From an uncultured Pelagibacteraceae bacterium (lineage in GTDB: Bacteria; Pseudomonadota; Alphaproteobacteria; Pelagibacterales; Pelagibacteraceae), in NCBI GenBank assembly GCA_902581775.1, contig CACHPJ010000009.1, forward strand, positions 1-37,599: a stretch of DNA of 37,599 bases, written 5' to 3'. The notes beneath the pieces are model-generated. The model had not been told where the DNA came from. It saw nothing but the letters and a program-made list of their open reading frames with translations, and searched no databases. Positions 28,182-37,403 of this stretch are shown here, in pieces. A program made the translations under genes and the position numbers. Every line of letters begins with the position of its first letter. The first letter of the stretch is position 1.

Positions 28182-30350
28182 ATGAATAAAATTAATAAAA
28201 ACGGACTAAAGATTAATTCTAAATTATTTGAATTTATCAATAAAGAGATCATTCCTGGTACTAAGGTTAATGCAGAGGATTTTTGGGAAGGATTTGAAAA
28301 AACCGTACATGAGCTAGCTCCAATAAATAAATCCTTAATAGAAAAAAGAGAAATAATTCAAAAAAAAATTGATGAGTGGCATTTAGATAATATAGGAAAA
28401 GATTTTGATAAAAAGAAATATACGGATTTTTTAAAAAAAATTTCTTATATCTCAGATGAAAAAGATGACTTTGAAATTGAAACTTTAAATGTAGATCAAG
28501 AAATTTCGTCCATTGCAGGACCTCAACTTGTTGTTCCTGTAGATAATGCCAGATATGCTTTGAACGCTGCTAATGCAAGATGGGGAAGTTTATATGATGC
28601 ACTATACGGAACAGATGTTATTCCAGGAAATAAAGGCAGTGGTTATGATACCGAAAGAGGAAGTAAAGTTATTAATTATGTTAGAGAATTTTTAGATGAA
28701 GTTGTGCCTTTATATAATGGAAGCTGGAAAGAAATCTCAGAGATCAAAATTAAAAATAATGATGTTGTTTTTCTAATAGATGATAAAGAAAACTTCCTTA
28801 AAAATAAAAATCAATTTATAGGTTTTAATGGAGAAAAAGATAAACCTAAATCAATTTTAATAAAAAATAATAATCTTCACATAGATGTGAAGATTGATCC
28901 AGGTCATCTAATAGGAAAATCTGATAAAGCTTCGATTTCAGATGTAGTAATAGAATCTGCTTTATCAACAATTATTGATAATGAGGACTCTGTAGCTGCA
29001 GTTGATGCAGAAGATAAAATAAAATGTTATCGAAATTGGTTGGGGTTAATGAAAGGTGACTTGATAGCTAAGATGGAAAAAGATGGAAAGAAATTTGTTA
29101 GAAAACTCAATCCAAATAGAGATTATATTTCAACTGACGGTAAAAAAATTTCATTGCATGGTAGAGCTTTGCTTTTAAATAGAAATGTTGGTCACTTAAT
29201 GACCAACCCCTCAATATTATTAAATGATGGATCTGAAATACCAGAAGGAATAATGGACGCATTTATAGCGACTTTGTGTGCTTTACATGACTTTGAAAAT
29301 AAAAATAATTCTAGAGTTGGTTCGGTTTACATTGTCAAACCTAAAATGCATGGGCCTGAGGAAGTTGCTTTTACAAATACTCTCTTTGGAAAAGTTGAAG
29401 AAGTATTGGGCATCAAAAAATATTCTATCAAAGTAGGAATAATGGATGAAGAAAGAAGAACTACTGTAAATTTAAAAGAATGCATTAGACAAGTAAAAAA
29501 TAGAATTGTTTTTATTAACACAGGTTTCTTAGATAGAACTGGAGATGAAATGCATACATCATTTGAAGCGGGACCGATGATTTTTAAAGGAGACATGAAA
29601 AAATCTACATGGCTTAACACTTATGAAAACTGGAATGTAGACATTGGTTTAAATTGCGGTTTTTCTGGTAAGGCACAGATAGGTAAAGGAATGTGGGCAA
29701 TGCCAGATCAAATGGCAAATATGATGGAGCAAAAAATTGGACATCCTAAATCTGGAGCGAATTGTGCTTGGGTACCTTCACCTACAGCAGCCACATTACA
29801 TGCTATGCACTACCACAAAGTAAATGTTTTTGAAGAGCAAAAAAAAATTAAATCGAGAACTAGGGCAAAACTAGAAAATATTTTAGAAATACCTAAAGCT
29901 GACAGACCTAACTGGTCCAAAGAAGATATAAACCTAGAATTAGAGAATAATGCCCAAGGAATTTTAGGTTATGTAGTTAGATGGATAGATCAAGGTGTAG
30001 GTTGTTCTAAGGTACCTGATATAAATAATATTGGTTTAATGGAGGATAGAGCTACACTAAGAATATCGTCTCAGCACATGGCTAATTGGATTCATCATGG
30101 AATATGTACAAAAGAACAAGTCATGTCTGTTATGAAAAAAATGGCAAAAATAGTTGATAAACAAAATGAAAATGATCCAGCTTATGGTCGAAGTGGAAGA
30201 ACTGGATATAAAAAAATGTCGGATGATTTTGAAAATTCTATAGCTTTTGCAGCTGCGTGCGATTTAGTTTTTAAAGGAAGAGTTCAACCATCAGGTTATA
30301 CTGAACCACTTTTACACGAAAAAAGGTTAGAAAAAAAAACTAGTCATTAG
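28182..30350 (+). CDS. glcB: Malate synthase G
   Basis: Condenses glyoxylate with acetyl-CoA to malate (glyoxylate use). 722 aa, single-chain G isoform. Active-site blocks: [15 protein letters not shown] with the catalytic Arg, [19 protein letters not shown] with acidic Mg ligands, [19 protein letters not shown], and [19 protein letters not shown] with the catalytic Asp. I chose ATG 28182; in-frame TTG 28173 and GTG 28176 are possible but less likely. No Shine-Dalgarno is seen at normal spacing; a GGGG at 28161-28164 is 17 bases away. Controlled by the glycine riboswitch. Its stop overlaps convergent recR by 11 bases. Confidence 0.97.
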   Translation: MNKINKNGLKINSKLFEFINKEIIPGTKVNAEDFWEGFEKTVHELAPINKSLIEKREIIQKKIDEWHLDNIGKDFDKKKYTDFLKKISYISDEKDDFEIETLNVDQEISSIAGPQLVVPVDNARYALNAANARWGSLYDALYGTDVIPGNKGSGYDTERGSKVINYVREFLDEVVPLYNGSWKEISEIKIKNNDVVFLIDDKENFLKNKNQFIGFNGEKDKPKSILIKNNNLHIDVKIDPGHLIGKSDKASISDVVIESALSTIIDNEDSVAAVDAEDKIKCYRNWLGLMKGDLIAKMEKDGKKFVRKLNPNRDYISTDGKKISLHGRALLLNRNVGHLMTNPSILLNDGSEIPEGIMDAFIATLCALHDFENKNNSRVGSVYIVKPKMHGPEEVAFTNTLFGKVEEVLGIKKYSIKVGIMDEERRTTVNLKECIRQVKNRIVFINTGFLDRTGDEMHTSFEAGPMIFKGDMKKSTWLNTYENWNVDIGLNCGFSGKAQIGKGMWAMPDQMANMMEQKIGHPKSGANCAWVPSPTAATLHAMHYHKVNVFEEQKKIKSRTRAKLENILEIPKADRPNWSKEDINLELENNAQGILGYVVRWIDQGVGCSKVPDINNIGLMEDRATLRISSQHMANWIHHGICTKEQVMSVMKKMAKIVDKQNENDPAYGRSGRTGYKKMSDDFENSIAFAAACDLVFKGRVQPSGYTEPLLHEKRLEKKTSH

Positions 30351-30945
30351 TAACCGGGACCCTGTTTTTAAAGGCAGAAAATAATGTTCCATCATCAAGC
30401 TGCTCTATTTCTCCACCGACGGGTAATCCTTGAGCTAGCTTAGTAATTTTTATTTTATCGTTTTTAATTGAGTCTTCAATATAATGTGCTGTCGTTTGAC
30501 CTTCGATAGTTGCGCTTGTGGCTATTATTACTTCTTTTAAACTATTCTTTTTTATCCTTTTAAAAAGAGATTCCATTAATAAATTTTTTTGACTATGCCC
30601 TTCATTTGAATTTAATGTTCCTCCTAAAATATGATAGTGACCTTTATAAACATTTGCTGATTTAATTACCCACATATCCGCTAAATTTTCTACCACACAA
30701 ATTTTATCGAACTGATTATCCCTTTCACAAATACAGTCTTGATCTACTAATTTTAAATTTCCGCAATTATTACAACGAATAACCTTTTTGTAAACTTTTG
30801 CTAAAGATTGGGCCAAAGGTTTAATAATACTATCTTTATTATTGATTAGTTTTAGAACAATTCTTTTAGCAGATTTAGGTCCCAAACCGGGCAATTTTGA
30901 AAATTGTTTAATTATGTCTTCTATTTCTTGAATATTATTATCCAT
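30340..30945 (-). CDS. recR: Recombination mediator protein
   Basis: RecF-pathway protein that helps RecA load at gaps. 201 aa. N-terminal helix-hairpin-helix [12 protein letters not shown], a zinc-finger region [16 protein letters not shown], and the Toprim domain starting [10 protein letters not shown] with HILGGTLN. The third zinc Cys is shifted by one: CxxC-x9-CxC here versus CxxC-x8-CxxC in E. coli. The ATG follows the ybaB stop directly (TAAATG). Last gene of the SRP RNA-dnaX-ybaB-recR run. Confidence 0.95.
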   Translation of the reverse strand: MDNNIQEIEDIIKQFSKLPGLGPKSAKRIVLKLINNKDSIIKPLAQSLAKVYKKVIRCNNCGNLKLVDQDCICERDNQFDKICVVENLADMWVIKSANVYKGHYHILGGTLNSNEGHSQKNLLMESLFKRIKKNSLKEVIIATSATIEGQTTAHYIEDSIKNDKIKITKLAQGLPVGGEIEQLDDGTLFSAFKNRVPVTND

Positions 30946-31266
30946 TTAAAAAGGAAGTTTAAAATCTGTTGGTAGATTTAGGCCACCAGTAATTTTTGAA
31001 ATTTCTTCATTAGATTTTTTTTTTAAATTGTCTTTTGCATCATTGTACGCGGCAGCAATTAAATCAGTAATTATATCTAGTGTTTCTTTTTTTGCTTCTT
31101 CACTAATTTTTATTGATTTTATTTCATAATTTCCTGTTAGTACAACAGTAACTAAATTTCCTCCAGCTGTACCTTCAACTTCGATTTTTTTTATCATTTC
31201 TTGAGCAGATTTCATTTTTGCTTGTAGTTCTTTTGCTTTGGAGAGCATATCATTGAAGTTACTCAT
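30946..31266 (-). CDS. ybaB: Nucleoid-associated protein, YbaB/EbfC family
   Basis: 106-aa DNA-binding dimer protein. Start ATG at 31266 (MSNFNDMLSKAKELQ) overlaps the dnaX stop by 8 bases; a longer frame begins at 31287 but lies deeper in dnaX. Family features: N-terminal helix with LSKAKELQAKMKSAQE, central GTAGGNLVTVVLTGNYEIKS and C-terminal ITGGLNLPTDFKLPF. The dnaX-ybaB-recR order is widely conserved. Confidence 0.94.
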   Translation of the reverse strand: MSNFNDMLSKAKELQAKMKSAQEMIKKIEVEGTAGGNLVTVVLTGNYEIKSIKISEEAKKETLDIITDLIAAAYNDAKDNLKKKSNEEISKITGGLNLPTDFKLPF

Positions 31267-32938
31267 TTTTATCCTCCACTTTAACAAGTTCAGCGTCTGG
31301 AAACGTAGAAATAATTTTTTTTGCTATTTTGCTATTTTTTTCACTGTCTAGATTTTTTTTGCTTTCTTTAATTGTTCTCTCATAAATTGTCTCGGTGCCA
31401 TCTTTTTTGCTTAAAGAAATAATCCATCTTTCATTTGTCCATTTTAGTAATTTTTCTGATAGATTTTTTATAAAATTTTTGTTGAGCTTTTCATTGAAAG
31501 AGATATCTATTTTACCTTTACTAAAACTAACTAATTTTACATTTCTTTCAAGATCATATTTTAAATCTACCTCTTTTTCTTTATCTGCAAATTTTACTAT
31601 GTCATTAAAATTTTTAATTTCATTCTGAAACTTAAAATTTTTATTATCTGTTTCTTTATAAATATTTGTTTTAATTTGATCAGTACTTTTAAGCTGGCTT
31701 TTAACTGTAGTTTCCTTTTTAGAGTCTTCATCACTATCTTTTGGTTGATCTCCAAGATTTAATTTCAATTTTGGACTAACTTCTATTTTTTCAATATCTG
31801 AAAAATTTTTTGTCTCGATATTTTTTAAGTGCATAAGTTGAAGAATATACATCTTAAGATTTAAATTTTCATTTGAAACAAATCTTATGTCATCAATTGT
31901 TTTAATTGTTAATTGCCAAAATAAGCCTATATCTTGGATATCTAAGTTTTTTGAAGAGTTGTTTATTAACTCTATCTCTGCTTCGGAAACCGTCAAATCT
32001 TTTTTATTTATATCTCCAAGACTAATTTTTCTGCTAAATAAATATAAAATTTCTAAAATATCATTTAAAAAATTCTTAGTATCTAAACCATTCTCAATCA
32101 GCTCTTCTAAAATGCTTAAAGCTTTAACTTCATTACCTAATAAAATTTCTTTAAACAATTTTACTATTTCAGAACGATCAGCAATACCTAGCATTTTTCT
32201 TATATCATCGCCCTGGATTTCCTTATTTGAATTTATAGTTTGAGATATTAAAGCTCTATCTAATAATGATATTGCGTCTCGGACTGATCCCTCTGAAGCT
32301 TTAGCAATAAGATTTATTGCTTCGTCGCTAAAATTGCCATTTTCTTTTTTTGCAATATTTCTAATATGATCTTGCATTTTATCACTACTAACTCTTTTTA
32401 AATCAAATCGCTGGCATCTAGAGAGTATGGTCACTGGAATTTTCCTAACTTCAGTTGTAGCTAAAATGAACTTTAGTTTAGATGGTGGCTCCTCCAATGT
32501 TTTAAGCAAACCATTAAACGCTTGCTTAGAAAGCATATGGACTTCATCAATGATAAAAATTTTGAATTGTGCACTAGTAGGGCTATATTTTGAGTTTTCA
32601 ATTAGCTCCCTTACGTCATCTATTCCCGTTTTAGAAGCAGCATCCATTTCTAAAACATCGATGTGACTAGATCTAACTATTTCACTACATGAATTGCAAA
32701 AATTTTCATTTTCGCAAGTAATTTTTTTATCTAAATTTTTTTCACAGTTTAGTGCTTTGGCTATTAATCTAGCAATTGTAGTTTTGCCAACTCCTCTTAT
32801 CCCAGTCAATAAATATGAGTTAGGTGTTTTGTTGTTTTTAATTCCATTAATTATAGTTTCTGAAATTACTTCTTGACCAATTAAATCTTTAAATTCCTGT
32901 GGCCTATATTTTAATGCTAAAATTTTATTTTGTTTCAT
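31259..32938 (-). CDS. dnaX: DNA polymerase III subunits gamma/tau
   Basis: Clamp-loader ATPase. 559 aa. Walker A GIRGVGKTTIARLIAKALNC, zinc-binding CENENFCNSC, IIDEVHMLSKQAFNGLLK (Walker B), the sensor/Arg-finger region TILSRCQRFDLKR, then domain III and a charged tail. The start lies 11 bases after the 3' end of the SRP RNA, and the gap (taaaaattaaa) holds no Shine-Dalgarno. I see no convincing programmed frameshift site for a separate gamma form. Confidence 0.96.
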   Translation of the reverse strand: MKQNKILALKYRPQEFKDLIGQEVISETIINGIKNNKTPNSYLLTGIRGVGKTTIARLIAKALNCEKNLDKKITCENENFCNSCSEIVRSSHIDVLEMDAASKTGIDDVRELIENSKYSPTSAQFKIFIIDEVHMLSKQAFNGLLKTLEEPPSKLKFILATTEVRKIPVTILSRCQRFDLKRVSSDKMQDHIRNIAKKENGNFSDEAINLIAKASEGSVRDAISLLDRALISQTINSNKEIQGDDIRKMLGIADRSEIVKLFKEILLGNEVKALSILEELIENGLDTKNFLNDILEILYLFSRKISLGDINKKDLTVSEAEIELINNSSKNLDIQDIGLFWQLTIKTIDDIRFVSNENLNLKMYILQLMHLKNIETKNFSDIEKIEVSPKLKLNLGDQPKDSDEDSKKETTVKSQLKSTDQIKTNIYKETDNKNFKFQNEIKNFNDIVKFADKEKEVDLKYDLERNVKLVSFSKGKIDISFNEKLNKNFIKNLSEKLLKWTNERWIISLSKKDGTETIYERTIKESKKNLDSEKNSKIAKKIISTFPDAELVKVEDKNE

Positions 32939-32949
32939 TTTAATTTTTA

Positions 32950-33039
32950 GAGGCGGGCAACAACCTGAAAAATTTTCACTACGGCTGCTTCTTTTCAGAC
33001 CTGACCGGGTTTATGAAACATCCACCTGATGCCAACCTC
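32950..33039 (-). ncRNA. ffs: Signal recognition particle RNA (4.5S type)
   Basis: 90-base RNA forming one long hairpin: GAGG at the 5' end pairs with CCTC at the 3' end. The conserved domain IV is present: GGTCAGGTCTGAAAAGAAGCAGCC, in E. coli GGTCAGGTCC..., with the symmetric loop CAGG/AAGCAG and a GAAA tetraloop in place of GGAA. Binds Ffh for co-translational targeting. A TATAAT at the right distance places transcription start exactly at its 5' G. dnaX follows by 11 bases. Confidence 0.94.
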
Positions 33040-33045
33040 AAAATG

Positions 33046-33075
33046 ATTATATCAAGATAGTTTAAAATACTACAA
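33046..33075 (-). promoter_or_regulatory. Promoter of the SRP RNA-dnaX unit
   Basis: TTGTAG (33075-33070), 18-base spacer, TATAAT (33051-33046) on the minus strand. The seventh base after TATAAT is the first G of the SRP RNA at 33039, which fits a normal transcription start. Confidence 0.65.
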
Positions 33076-33097
33076 GGTTAGAATCGAAATTTGTGGA

Positions 33098-33940
33098 CTA
33101 ATTTTGCCTAAATTTCGAGGCTTCATAAACGCCAAGTATATCCAGGTTCTCTGTGTGAAAACCCAATTCTTCCATAGCATTTTGAACTGGTTTTTCATCA
33201 AGATGACCTTCGAAGTCTAAGTAAAAGTTTGTCTGGGCAAAAGTATTTTTAACTGAAAAACTCTCAAGCTTTGTCATGTTAACTTGGTTCGTTGCAAAGC
33301 CCCCTAGCGATTTGTATAATGCAGCTGGTTCACTTTTTAGTCTAAATATACATGTAGTAATAAATTTTTTTGATTTGTCAAACTCAGGTTGCTGAACATT
33401 TTTTCCCATAATTAAAAATCTTGTAACATTACTTTTTTCATCTTCTATATTTTCTTTAAGAATTTTAAGATTATAAATTTCTGCAGATAATTTTGAGGCA
33501 ATTGCAGCTATGCTTGAATCTTTCCCTTCAGAAAGATCTTTAGCTGAACCTGCGGTGTCTGCTGAAATAATTGTCTTAAATTTATTTTCTAGAATTATTT
33601 TTTGACATTGACCAAGTGCTTGCGCGTGACTTCTAACAAATTTTATGTCTTTAAGGTTAGCATTTTTTTTTGCTAGTAAATTATGTTCTACTGTTTGGAA
33701 ATGTTCAGCATATATTTGTAATTTGTATTTTGGCAAAAGATAATGAATATCTGCAACTCTTCCTGCTAATGAGTTTTCTAAAGGTATAACAATCTTAAAT
33801 GTTTCGTCGTCAAAAGCTATTTTAAAAGCTTCTTCAAAAGTTGCGCATGTCTTAATCTCTGATTTATCAAAAATTTCATTAACAGCTATGTGGGAATACG
33901 CTCCTAATTCACCTTGGAAAGCTATTTTATTTTTAATCAT
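33098..33940 (-). CDS. pheA: Prephenate dehydratase
   Basis: Converts prephenate to phenylpyruvate for phenylalanine synthesis. 280 aa, monofunctional (no chorismate mutase domain). Catalytic domain starts AFQGELGAYSH, with the active-site Thr in NVTRFLIMG, and a C-terminal ACT regulatory domain (about 195-280) with TKLESFSV...FYLDFEGH, the alphaproteobacterial form of the Phe-binding ESRP region. Overlaps kdsB by 8 bases. The cytochrome c-kdsB-pheA neighbourhood is common in alphaproteobacteria. Confidence 0.95.
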   Translation of the reverse strand: MIKNKIAFQGELGAYSHIAVNEIFDKSEIKTCATFEEAFKIAFDDETFKIVIPLENSLAGRVADIHYLLPKYKLQIYAEHFQTVEHNLLAKKNANLKDIKFVRSHAQALGQCQKIILENKFKTIISADTAGSAKDLSEGKDSSIAAIASKLSAEIYNLKILKENIEDEKSNVTRFLIMGKNVQQPEFDKSKKFITTCIFRLKSEPAALYKSLGGFATNQVNMTKLESFSVKNTFAQTNFYLDFEGHLDEKPVQNAMEELGFHTENLDILGVYEASKFRQN

Positions 33941-34673
33941 TTTTTTCCATTATTTTTTTTATTTGAAACAGATCTTCCTCAGTGTCAACACTTAAAGGTA
34001 TAGATTCTACAAAACCAACATCAATTTTCATGCCATTTTCCAAAGCTCTCATTTGTTCGAGGTTTCTCTTAAGCTCTAAATTAGACCTTTTTAAGTTTAC
34101 ATACTTAATCAAAGCCTCACTGGTAAAAGCATAAATTCCAATATGATGATAAGAGAGATTTTTTTTCTTTTCTGCATTTAGCCTAAAAAAATCAAGCGCT
34201 TGTTGAAAGTTATTTTTTTTAATTTTTTCTTTTGTAGAGACTTTGACGGTATTTTTATCGTCTATTTCTTGATCGTTTTTTAAATTGCTAGCTAGAGTTG
34301 CTATATCACAATTTTTTTTCATAATATAATTAGCTAAGTTCTTAATATCTTCAGAATTAATATTTGGCATATCTCCTTGTAAATTAATAATAAAATTTGG
34401 TTCTTTGTTTAAAGTTTTTTCAAATATTTCAAAAATTCTATCTGTACCAGTTTCATGATCATTATGTGTTTTCACAACTTTTCCATTTGCACTCTCTATT
34501 ACATCTTGGATTTTTTCATCCGGAGTCGCTACATATACTTCGCCGATACCAGCTTTAACAGCTGCTTCATAAACATGTAAAATCATTTCTTTTTTATTAA
34601 TAATTTTTAAGGGCTTGTCTGGCAGCCTCGATGACGCTAATCTTGAGGGTATAATTGTTACAATTTCATTCAT
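33933..34673 (-). CDS. kdsB: CMP-Kdo synthetase
   Basis: Activates Kdo with CTP for transfer by WaaA. 246 aa. N-terminal nucleotide-binding IIPSRLASSRLPDKPL, NDHETGTDRIFE, NLQGDMPNI, and HHIGIYAFTSEALI. Supplies the substrate for waaA at 9384-10628. A 7-bp hairpin lies 7 bases before its ATG, where a Shine-Dalgarno would be expected. Divergent from the cytochrome c gene. Confidence 0.95.
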   Translation of the reverse strand: MNEIVTIIPSRLASSRLPDKPLKIINKKEMILHVYEAAVKAGIGEVYVATPDEKIQDVIESANGKVVKTHNDHETGTDRIFEIFEKTLNKEPNFIINLQGDMPNINSEDIKNLANYIMKKNCDIATLASNLKNDQEIDDKNTVKVSTKEKIKKNNFQQALDFFRLNAEKKKNLSYHHIGIYAFTSEALIKYVNLKRSNLELKRNLEQMRALENGMKIDVGFVESIPLSVDTEEDLFQIKKIMEKND

Positions 34674-34680
34674 ACAATTA

Positions 34681-34697
34681 TGCGTCTCTAAGACGCA
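34681..34697. repeat. Hairpin or operator-like inverted repeat between kdsB and the cytochrome c gene
   Basis: TGCGTCT-CTA-AGACGCA, a perfect 7-bp stem with a 3-base loop in the 94-base divergent gap. On the kdsB side it ends 7 bases before the ATG. It is GC-rich for this genome. Could be a leader hairpin or an operator for both genes; no terminator role since no gene reads into it. Confidence 0.45.
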
Positions 34698-34767
34698 AAA
34701 TTTTTTAATTAATTTAAAGTTTTTTTACTAAACTCGTGTTATACGTTTATAAGTCATTATCAAAGTT

Positions 34768-35313
34768 ATGGATAGTTTTGAAATAAATAAAATAATAGCC
34801 GCTGTTCTACTTACTGCTTTAATAGTTATTGGCATAGGCAAAGCTGCAGATTTAGTGTTTCATGTAGATAAACCTAAACAATCCGCATACAAAATTGACG
34901 GTCTAGAAGTAGCTGAGGTCACTAAAGAAAGTGATGGTAAGAGTGAGACTGTGGAAGCCGTAGATATTGCTCAACTTTTAGCTTTGGGAAATCTTGCACA
35001 TGGAGAAAAGGTTTTTAAAAAGTGTAGTGCTTGCCACATGATTGCAAGCGACGGAAAAAATATGATTGGACCAAATTTATGGGGTGTAATTGGTCGAAAC
35101 GCTGCATCAATTTCTGATTATAAATATTCTAAAGCAATGGTGGCATACGGTAAAAACTGGACATTCGAGGAAATGAATTCTTATTTAATTAAACCTCAAG
35201 CTTATATAAAAGGGACTAAAATGGCTTTCGCGGGTTTAAGAAAAGAAAAAGATAGAGCTTCAGTTATACTTTACATGAATTCAAAAAGTAGTAGCCCTGT
35301 ACCCTTACCTTAA
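34768..35313 (+). CDS. Membrane-anchored cytochrome c (CycM/c552 type)
   Basis: 181 aa. An uncleaved N-terminal helix (about 10-30), a charged linker, then a class I cytochrome c domain with heme motif C86-S-A-C89-H90 and the axial Met M152 in GTKMAFAG. It is expected to carry electrons between the bc1 complex and the aa3 oxidase at the periplasmic face, so it is a plausible donor to the coxB CuA site. No clear Shine-Dalgarno. The stop overlaps convergent argF by 4 bases. Confidence 0.93.
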   Translation: MDSFEINKIIAAVLLTALIVIGIGKAADLVFHVDKPKQSAYKIDGLEVAEVTKESDGKSETVEAVDIAQLLALGNLAHGEKVFKKCSACHMIASDGKNMIGPNLWGVIGRNAASISDYKYSKAMVAYGKNWTFEEMNSYLIKPQAYIKGTKMAFAGLRKEKDRASVILYMNSKSSSPVPLP

Positions 35314-36236
35314 TCCAAACACCACTTGATAATACTTTTTTGAGCGTGAACTCTATTAAGAGCTTGCTGCCAAACAACAGATTTTTTTCCATCAATTACA
35401 TCATCAGTTACTTCTTCACCTCTTCCAACTGGTAAACAATGCATAAAAATTGCATCTGGTTTAGCATGTTTAATTAGTTTTTGATTAACTTGGTAATTTT
35501 TTAAAATTTTCTTTTTCTTTTTTTTATCCCCTTTGTCATTCATAGAAACCCACTTATCCGTCATAATACAATCAGCTCCTTTTACAGCTTCTTTGGGGTC
35601 TGTTGTAACTTTGATTTTTGTATTATTTTTCACTGCCCATTTGAGAATTTTTTTATTTGGGCTATATTTTTTTGGACAAGCTATTCTCAGATTAAATTCA
35701 AATTTAACTGCCGCCTCGATAAAAGAATGAGACATATTATTAGCTCCATCGCCGACCCACGATAAATTTTTTCCTTTGATGTTGCCCTTTAATTCCTCAA
35801 AAGTTAAGATATCTGACATTACCTGGCAAGGGTGGCTTTGATCCGATAATCCATTTATTAAAGGTATAAGAGAATATTTTCCGAATTCCTCTAAATTTTT
35901 GTGTGATGAAGTTCTAATCATTATTACATCTGCATATTCAGATAAAACTCTTGCTGTATCTTTAGTGCTTTCATCACCTTTGCCATAATGAATACCATCA
36001 GGATTTAATACGATGGAAGAGCCTCCAAGTTGTTTTATGGCTATATCAAAAGATACTCTTGTTCTAGTTGACGGCTTTTCAAAAATCATAATCATTGATT
36101 TTCCATCTAGCGGTTTGTCATTATCAACTTGAGATTTATTGAATCCAAGCCTTTTTGATTTTCTTGCTTTAGCATCTTCTACAATTTTTCTTAATTCTGT
36201 AGAATTTACGTCAGAAATATTTAAAAAATTTTTCAT
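35310..36236 (-). CDS. argF: Ornithine carbamoyltransferase
   Basis: Makes citrulline from ornithine and carbamoyl phosphate in arginine synthesis. 308 aa. Carbamoyl-phosphate site EKPSTRTRVSFD, DQSHPCQ, and ornithine-side HCLPVGRGEEV are intact. Overlaps argD by 4 bases (ATGA), so the two are co-translated. The lysine run DKGDKKKKKKILK near residue 232 matches an A-rich tract. Confidence 0.96.
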   Translation of the reverse strand: MKNFLNISDVNSTELRKIVEDAKARKSKRLGFNKSQVDNDKPLDGKSMIMIFEKPSTRTRVSFDIAIKQLGGSSIVLNPDGIHYGKGDESTKDTARVLSEYADVIMIRTSSHKNLEEFGKYSLIPLINGLSDQSHPCQVMSDILTFEELKGNIKGKNLSWVGDGANNMSHSFIEAAVKFEFNLRIACPKKYSPNKKILKWAVKNNTKIKVTTDPKEAVKGADCIMTDKWVSMNDKGDKKKKKKILKNYQVNQKLIKHAKPDAIFMHCLPVGRGEEVTDDVIDGKKSVVWQQALNRVHAQKSIIKWCLD

Positions 36237-37399
36237 TTAAAAGTTTTACACACCTTTCTTAAAATTACTATAGCTTTATCAATTTCCTTTTTTTTAATGT
36301 TTAAAGGTGGAAGCAGTCTAATTACATTTTCAGCGGCTTTAACAACTAACATTTTATTGGTAATTAAATTATTAATAAATTTTATTTGATTAACATTTAA
36401 TTTAAGACCAATTAAAAAACCTAATCCTCTTACCTCGCTAATAATTTTTGGATAATCTTTTTGAATTTTTATTAATTCTGACTGAAAATATTTTCCATTT
36501 TTTGTAACATTTTTGAGAAATCCTTTTTTTAAAATTATGTCAAGAACTGCATTTCCTACTTGCATGGCCAAAGGATTGCCTCCAAATGTAGATCCGTGAC
36601 TTCCAGGTTTCATAGATTTTGCGACCTTCTTGTTTACCAGGCAAGCTCCGATGGGAAAGCCGCCACCAATTCCTTTTGCAATTGGAACAATATCAGGTTT
36701 AATTTTTGCGTGTTCAAATGCAAAGAATTTTCCCGTTCTTCCTATGCCGCATTGTACTTCATCTAAAATTAATAGGATTTTTTTTTTGTTACATAGTTTT
36801 CTCAGCCCTTTTAAACAATAATCAGGAATTACTTTTATACCTCCTTCTCCCATTATCGTCTCAACCATAATTGCGGCAGTATTTTTTGTTATCTTTCTTT
36901 TTAATTCATTGTGATTTCCAAAATTAAAATGGTCGAAACCATTAACCTTTGGGTGAAAACCTTCAGTCATTTTTTTGCTATTACTTGCAAAAATAGTTGC
37001 AAGTGTTCTTCCATGAAAGCTATTATTAATACATAAAATTCTGTTTTTTTTAATTTTACCTTGATCGAAAAAATATTTTCTAGCAATCTTAATGGCAAGT
37101 TCAGTTGCCTCAGCACCAGAATTTTGAAAGCCAACAAAGTCGGCAAATGTTTTTTGGCTTAATCTTTTAGCTAGTTTTTCTTGTTCAGGAATAGTAAATA
37201 CATTTGATAAATGCCAAACTTTTTTGGCTTGTTTGTTTATGGCTCTAATTAAATAAGGATTAGAATGACCTAGTGAATTTACTGCGATTCCTTGAACCAA
37301 ATCCAAGTATTTCTTTCCTTTTTTTGTATATAAATAACAGCCTTTTCCTCTTACAAAGGAAATTTTTTTTCTGTTATAGGTATTTAGTACTGAGCTCAT
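36233..37399 (-). CDS. argD: Acetylornithine aminotransferase
   Basis: PLP-dependent class III aminotransferase that forms N-acetylornithine. 388 aa from ATG 37399 (MSSVLNTYNRKK), which lies 4 bases after the upstream gene's stop; an ATG at 37447 would overlap that gene by 44 bases and adds residues not seen in relatives. GSHGSTFGGNPLA, LILDEVQCGIGRTGKFFAFE, and the PLP Lys in PIAKGIGGGFPIGA are present. Paired with argF. Confidence 0.94.
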   Translation of the reverse strand: MSSVLNTYNRKKISFVRGKGCYLYTKKGKKYLDLVQGIAVNSLGHSNPYLIRAINKQAKKVWHLSNVFTIPEQEKLAKRLSQKTFADFVGFQNSGAEATELAIKIARKYFFDQGKIKKNRILCINNSFHGRTLATIFASNSKKMTEGFHPKVNGFDHFNFGNHNELKRKITKNTAAIMVETIMGEGGIKVIPDYCLKGLRKLCNKKKILLILDEVQCGIGRTGKFFAFEHAKIKPDIVPIAKGIGGGFPIGACLVNKKVAKSMKPGSHGSTFGGNPLAMQVGNAVLDIILKKGFLKNVTKNGKYFQSELIKIQKDYPKIISEVRGLGFLIGLKLNVNQIKFINNLITNKMLVVKAAENVIRLLPPLNIKKKEIDKAIVILRKVCKTFK

Positions 37400-37403
37400 T
37401 TTT

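Noticed and set aside
32325-32365. Possible dnaX frameshift site (run of seven A in GCAAAAAAAG on the minus strand)
   Set aside because: It lies within the ATPase domain, near residue 200, so a shift would not yield a normal gamma subunit; A runs are common in this AT-rich sequence.
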